DNA of 64,000 nucleotides from positions 300,023 through 364,022 of the forward strand of contig JAJAPY010000002.1 of assembly GCA_020523885.1 (NCBI GenBank), given 5' to 3'. This stretch comes from Candidatus Liberimonas magnetica (lineage in GTDB: Bacteria > Elusimicrobiota > Endomicrobiia > Endomicrobiales > JAFGIL01). Made by a program: the position numbers and the translations under genes. This document shows, in pieces, positions 61,412 to 64,000 of the stretch. Numbering within the stretch: the stretch's first letter is position 1; the number at the start of each line of letters is the position of its first letter. The notes under the pieces are model-generated. The model ran no database searches and was not told where the DNA came from. It worked only from the letters and a program-made list of their open reading frames with translations.

Positions 61412-62155
61412 ATGAAATTAAAAGACCAGGTGGCAATAGTAACCGGCGGAGCCCAGGGGATCGGGAAAGCCGTAGCAGAAAGCCTTGCCAATGAAGGTGC
61501 AAACGTTGTAATCTGTGATATCAATCTGGAGCAGGCAAATAAAACTGCGGCTGAAATAAAAGATAAATATAAAATAGAGACCCTGGCTGTTGACGGTAAT
61601 GTGGCAAAAATAGATGATTGCGAAAAAATAGTTAAAGTTGCACTTGACAAATTTTCTAAAATAAATATACTAATTAACAATGCCGGGATAACAAAGGACA
61701 ACCTGATAATGAGAATGTCGGATGCCGAATGGGATTCCGTCATTGCCGTTAACTTAAAAGGGATCTTTAACTGTACAAAAGCTGTAAGCCGTACGATGAT
61801 GAAGCAACGCTCAGGCAGGATAGTGAATATAGCTTCGGTCGTAGGCCAGATGGGAAATGCCGGGCAGGCAAATTATTCAGCCTCAAAAGGAGGAGTAATA
61901 GCTCTTACAAAAACCTGCGCCAGGGAATTTTCATCGAGGAACATACTGGTAAATGCCATAGCACCGGGGTTTATTCGTACTGCAATGACCGATGCTTTAA
62001 GCGAAGAGGCTAAAAAGAAACTCTCGGAGCTTATTCCGCTTTCAAGGCTCGGCGAAGCACAAGACGTGGCAAATGCAGCTGTTTTCTTATGCACTGAAGA
62101 TTCATCTTATATAACCGGACAGGTCCTAGCCGTGAACGGCGGGATGTACATGTAA
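61412..62155 (+). CDS. fabG: 3-oxoacyl-ACP reductase
   Basis: 247 residues, classical SDR. 'VAIVTGGAQGIGKAVAE' binds NADPH, 'NNAGITKDNLIMRM' is the NNAG motif, 'VNIASVVGQMGNAGQANYSASKGG' has Ser, Tyr155 and Lys159 of the catalytic set, and 'TGQVLAVNGGMYM' ends it. AGG (61401-61403) is upstream. It reduces 3-ketoacyl-ACP in each elongation cycle. Confidence 0.96.
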   Translation: MKLKDQVAIVTGGAQGIGKAVAESLANEGANVVICDINLEQANKTAAEIKDKYKIETLAVDGNVAKIDDCEKIVKVALDKFSKINILINNAGITKDNLIMRMSDAEWDSVIAVNLKGIFNCTKAVSRTMMKQRSGRIVNIASVVGQMGNAGQANYSASKGGVIALTKTCAREFSSRNILVNAIAPGFIRTAMTDALSEEAKKKLSELIPLSRLGEAQDVANAAVFLCTEDSSYITGQVLAVNGGMYM

Positions 62156-62161
62156 AAATAA

Positions 62162-62240
62162 AGCGAATAGCGGATAGCGGATAGCGGATAGGAAAAAGAC
62201 TTTGAGGTTCCTATGCGCTCTACGCTAAACGCTATACGCT
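62162..62240 (+). repeat. Heptamer hairpin, AGCGNNT type, copy C
   Basis: Left AGCGAAT, then AGCGGAT three times exactly, AGGAAAA; loop with AAAGACTTTGAGGTTCCT; right ATGCGCT, CTACGCT, AAACGCT, ATACGCT. It ends 10 bases before the acpP ribosome binding site. Confidence 0.95.
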
Positions 62241-62258
62241 AATAAAAAGGAGAGTACT

Positions 62259-62498
62259 ATGGCAGACGTCGAAGCAAGAGTTAAAGAGATCATCGTTGAA
62301 CAGTTAGGTGTAGACCCGGTAGAAGTCACGCATAATGCATCCTTTGTCAATGACTTAGGTGCAGATTCACTCGACACGGTTGAATTGGTTATGGCTTTGG
62401 AGGAAGAATTCGGAATGGAAATTCCTGATGAAGAAGCTGAAAAGATCCAAAGCGTTGGCCAGGCAGTTGATTACATAAAGAACCATAAACAACAATAA
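62259..62498 (+). CDS. acpP: Acyl carrier protein
   Basis: 79 residues, acidic. '[33 protein letters not shown]' is the helix II region; Ser37 in DSL receives the phosphopantetheine arm. AAGGAGAG (62246-62253) is a strong ribosome binding site. It carries the growing acyl chain for fabD, fabG, fabF, fabH and plsX around it. Confidence 0.98.
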   Translation: MADVEARVKEIIVEQLGVDPVEVTHNASFVNDLGADSLDTVELVMALEEEFGMEIPDEEAEKIQSVGQAVDYIKNHKQQ

Positions 62499-62500
62499 TT

Positions 62501-62597
62501 AATTGCAAAATTAGCGTATTAAAATTAGCAATGCAAAATGAATATTGAAAAGTAAACAAGTTTGTAATGCTAACTGATAATTTTTCAATTTGCAATT
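62501..62597 (+). repeat. Heptamer hairpin, AAATTAG / TAACTGA type
   Basis: Thirteen 7-base units in one phase. Left has AATTGCA, AAATTAG, AAATTAG, CAATGCA; right has GTAATGC, TAACTGA, TAATTTT, TCAATTT, GCAATT, pairing over AAGTAAACAAG. A small CCGCC-TTTA-GGCGG hairpin (62598-62611) follows, next to the fabF ribosome binding site. Confidence 0.8.
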
Positions 62598-62625
62598 CCG
62601 CCTTTAGGCGGGATAGGAATGTTTA

Positions 62626-63867
62626 ATGAAAAAGAGAGTAGTTATTACCGGTATCGGTATTGTTTCTCCTATCGGGAACGATAAAGAAACATATGCTGCT
62701 GCTTTAAGACAGGGAAAGTCAGGAGCAGGGCAAATAGTCGGTTTTGATTCCAGTGAGTTTTCAACGCATATCGCGGCTGAAGTCAAGGATTTTAACCCCG
62801 AAGAATTTATTGAAAAGAAAAGGATAAGAAGAATGGCAAAGTTCGTGCAGTTTGGAATGGCTGCCGCGAGCATGGCCGTATCCGATTCAGGGTTAGACCT
62901 TGCTAAAGAGGATATGTCAAGCATAGGCGTAATCACCGGTTCCGGAATGGGCGGGCTGGATGTTATCGAAGAACAGCATACAATACTTCTTGAAAAAGGC
63001 CCGCGCAGGGTAAGCCCTTTTTTGATACCGATGATAATTACGAACATTTTGCCTGGCGAGATATCTATAAAGTTTGGTTTTACCGGCCCTAACTATGCGG
63101 TTACAAGCGCTTGCGCGTCTTCAAACCATGCCATCGGAGATTCTTTCAGGCTCCTGACTTATGGAGATGCTGAAGTTATGGTTTGCGGCGGTGCTGAAGC
63201 TGCTGTAACGCCCATAGGCCTGGCAGGGTTCTGCAGTATCAAAGCGCTTTCAACGCGTAATGATGACCCCCTGACAGCTTCAAGGCCTTTTGATAAAGAC
63301 AGGGACGGTTTTTTAATGGCAGAAGGTGGAGCTATCGTAGTGCTTGAAACGCTTGAACATGCGCTTGCACGAAATGCGCACATTTACGCGGAGTTGATAG
63401 GTTATGGAGCGAGCGACGATGCTTATCATATCACTGCCCCTCATGAACAAGGAATGGGAGCGATACAGGCCATGAACATGGCCATTAAAGACGCAGGTAT
63501 TACCAGCGGCGATATAGATTACATCAATGCACACGGCACTTCGACTGAATTTAATGATAAGATAGAGACCTTAGCCATAAAGAAAGTCTTTGGCGAAAGA
63601 GCAAAAAGTATCCCAGTAACATCAACGAAATCCATGATAGGCCATATGCTGGGAGCTGCGGGAGCTGCTGAGCTTGTTGCTACTATTCTTTGTATGGAAA
63701 AAGGTTTTATTCATCCGACTATCAATTACAAAACACCTGACCCTGAATGCGACCTGGATTATGTTCCGAATGTTGCTAGAGAACAACAAATAAATTGTGC
63801 CCTTTCAAACTCCCTGGGGTTTGGCGGGCATAATGCGGTCATAATAATCAAAAGATATAATGGATAA
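62626..63867 (+). CDS. fabF: 3-oxoacyl-ACP synthase II (KAS II)
   Basis: 413 residues. 'RVVITGIGIVSPIGNDKETYAAAL' start, Cys163 in 'AVTSACASSNHAIGDSFRLL', 'ARPFDKDRDGFLM'-type 'SRPFDKDRDGFLMAEGGAIVVLE', the catalytic His in 'INAHGTSTEFND' and 'GHMLGAAGAAE', and 'NSLGFGGHNAVIII'. It elongates acyl-ACP. The stop codon region overlaps the rnc start by eight bases. Confidence 0.98.
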   Translation: MKKRVVITGIGIVSPIGNDKETYAAALRQGKSGAGQIVGFDSSEFSTHIAAEVKDFNPEEFIEKKRIRRMAKFVQFGMAAASMAVSDSGLDLAKEDMSSIGVITGSGMGGLDVIEEQHTILLEKGPRRVSPFLIPMIITNILPGEISIKFGFTGPNYAVTSACASSNHAIGDSFRLLTYGDAEVMVCGGAEAAVTPIGLAGFCSIKALSTRNDDPLTASRPFDKDRDGFLMAEGGAIVVLETLEHALARNAHIYAELIGYGASDDAYHITAPHEQGMGAIQAMNMAIKDAGITSGDIDYINAHGTSTEFNDKIETLAIKKVFGERAKSIPVTSTKSMIGHMLGAAGAAELVATILCMEKGFIHPTINYKTPDPECDLDYVPNVAREQQINCALSNSLGFGGHNAVIIIKRYNG

Positions 63868-64000
63868 TCTAAAACAGCTTGAAGGCATTATAGGGTTTAA
63901 ATTCCAGAACAGGGATTTATTAAAAAAAGCACTTACCCATAAATCATTCCCTTCAGATTCAGGTTTGTCTCATGATAATGAAAGAATGGAGTTTTTAGGC
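63860..64000 (+). CDS. rnc: Ribonuclease III, N-terminal part
   Basis: 47 codons to the window edge. 'LEGIIGFKFQNRDLLKKALTHKSF' is helix 1-2 of the RNase III catalytic domain, and 'DNERMEFLG' is the signature that carries the metal-binding Glu. It cleaves double-stranded RNA in rRNA processing. acpP-fabF-rnc is a widespread gene order. The rest lies beyond the window. Confidence 0.95.
   Translation, partial: MDNLKQLEGIIGFKFQNRDLLKKALTHKSFPSDSGLSHDNERMEFLG

Noticed and set aside
18964-62597. Heptamer arrays as CRISPR arrays
   Set aside because: Units are 7 bases without spacers, differ between sites, and no cas gene is present.

Overview
The window is bacterial DNA of moderate GC content, densely coded and almost entirely on the + strand (one clear minus-strand gene, at 41372-41788). 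A PorV-like outer-membrane barrel protein, a large exported surface protein and an envelope-polysaccharide locus point to a diderm (Gram-negative) bacterium. The mix of many B12-binding radical SAM proteins, GT-C glycosyltransferases, DUF4143 ATPase and toxin-antitoxin debris resembles uncultured anaerobic candidate phyla such as Omnitrophota or Elusimicrobiota. That placement is inference from gene style only and is not secure.

Layout. 1-1.7 kb: end of an AAA+ ATPase and a frameshifted ParB-family gene. 1.7-10.9 kb: lipid-flippase-like protein, asparagine synthetase, two GT2 + GT-C glycosyltransferase pairs and a DegT aminotransferase. 10.9-14.6 kb: an accessory islet with HicAB, a stray NHL-repeat fragment, a sugar-nucleotide SDR, an intact and a decayed copy of a coiled-coil gene, a Phd/PIN toxin-antitoxin module and a broken RelBE-type module whose toxin start runs in frame into a surface-protein gene. 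14.6-20.4 kb: a 1444-residue exported multidomain protein and a PorV-CsgG fusion. 20.4-40.5 kb: a third GT2/GT-C pair, four B12-binding radical SAM genes, GT4 enzymes, a flippase-like protein, MBOAT and SGNH acyl-transfer genes, a YfhO-like protein invaded by VapBC, and WbpB/WbpD-type sugar genes. 40.6-42 kb: exported nitroreductase and an isolated response regulator. 42-55 kb: GT4 enzymes, a fifth radical SAM gene, a WbpA-type dehydrogenase, a GT-C/GT2/GT-C group, a WecA/MraY-type initiating transferase and an FAD protein. 55-64 kb: a housekeeping operon icd-ackA-yceD-rpmF-plsX-fabH-fabD-fabG-acpP-fabF-rnc.

How the genes fit together. The polysaccharide genes cover initiation on undecaprenyl phosphate (WecA-like), precursor supply (WbpA, WbpB, WbpD and a DegT enzyme could make a 2,3-diacetamido uronic acid sugar nucleotide), assembly (GT4), polyprenyl-phosphate-sugar branching (four GT2/GT-C groups), O-acylation (MBOAT plus SGNH) and export (MurJ-like). 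Five B12-binding radical SAM enzymes among them suggest C-methylation or another radical modification of the glycan or its lipid carrier.

The strongest unexplained signal is between the genes. At about 16 intergenic sites there are stretches with a 7-nucleotide period. Each site has its own heptamer, and at many the second half is the reverse complement of the first, so the transcript would fold into a hairpin built of heptamers just upstream of the next ribosome binding site. Seven heptamer families with the same architecture occur, some repeatedly. Heptamer tandem repeats (STRR) are known in cyanobacteria; I know of no described multi-family hairpin class like this one. Separate MITE-like palindromes and a 27-bp inverted repeat shared by two distant loci are also present.
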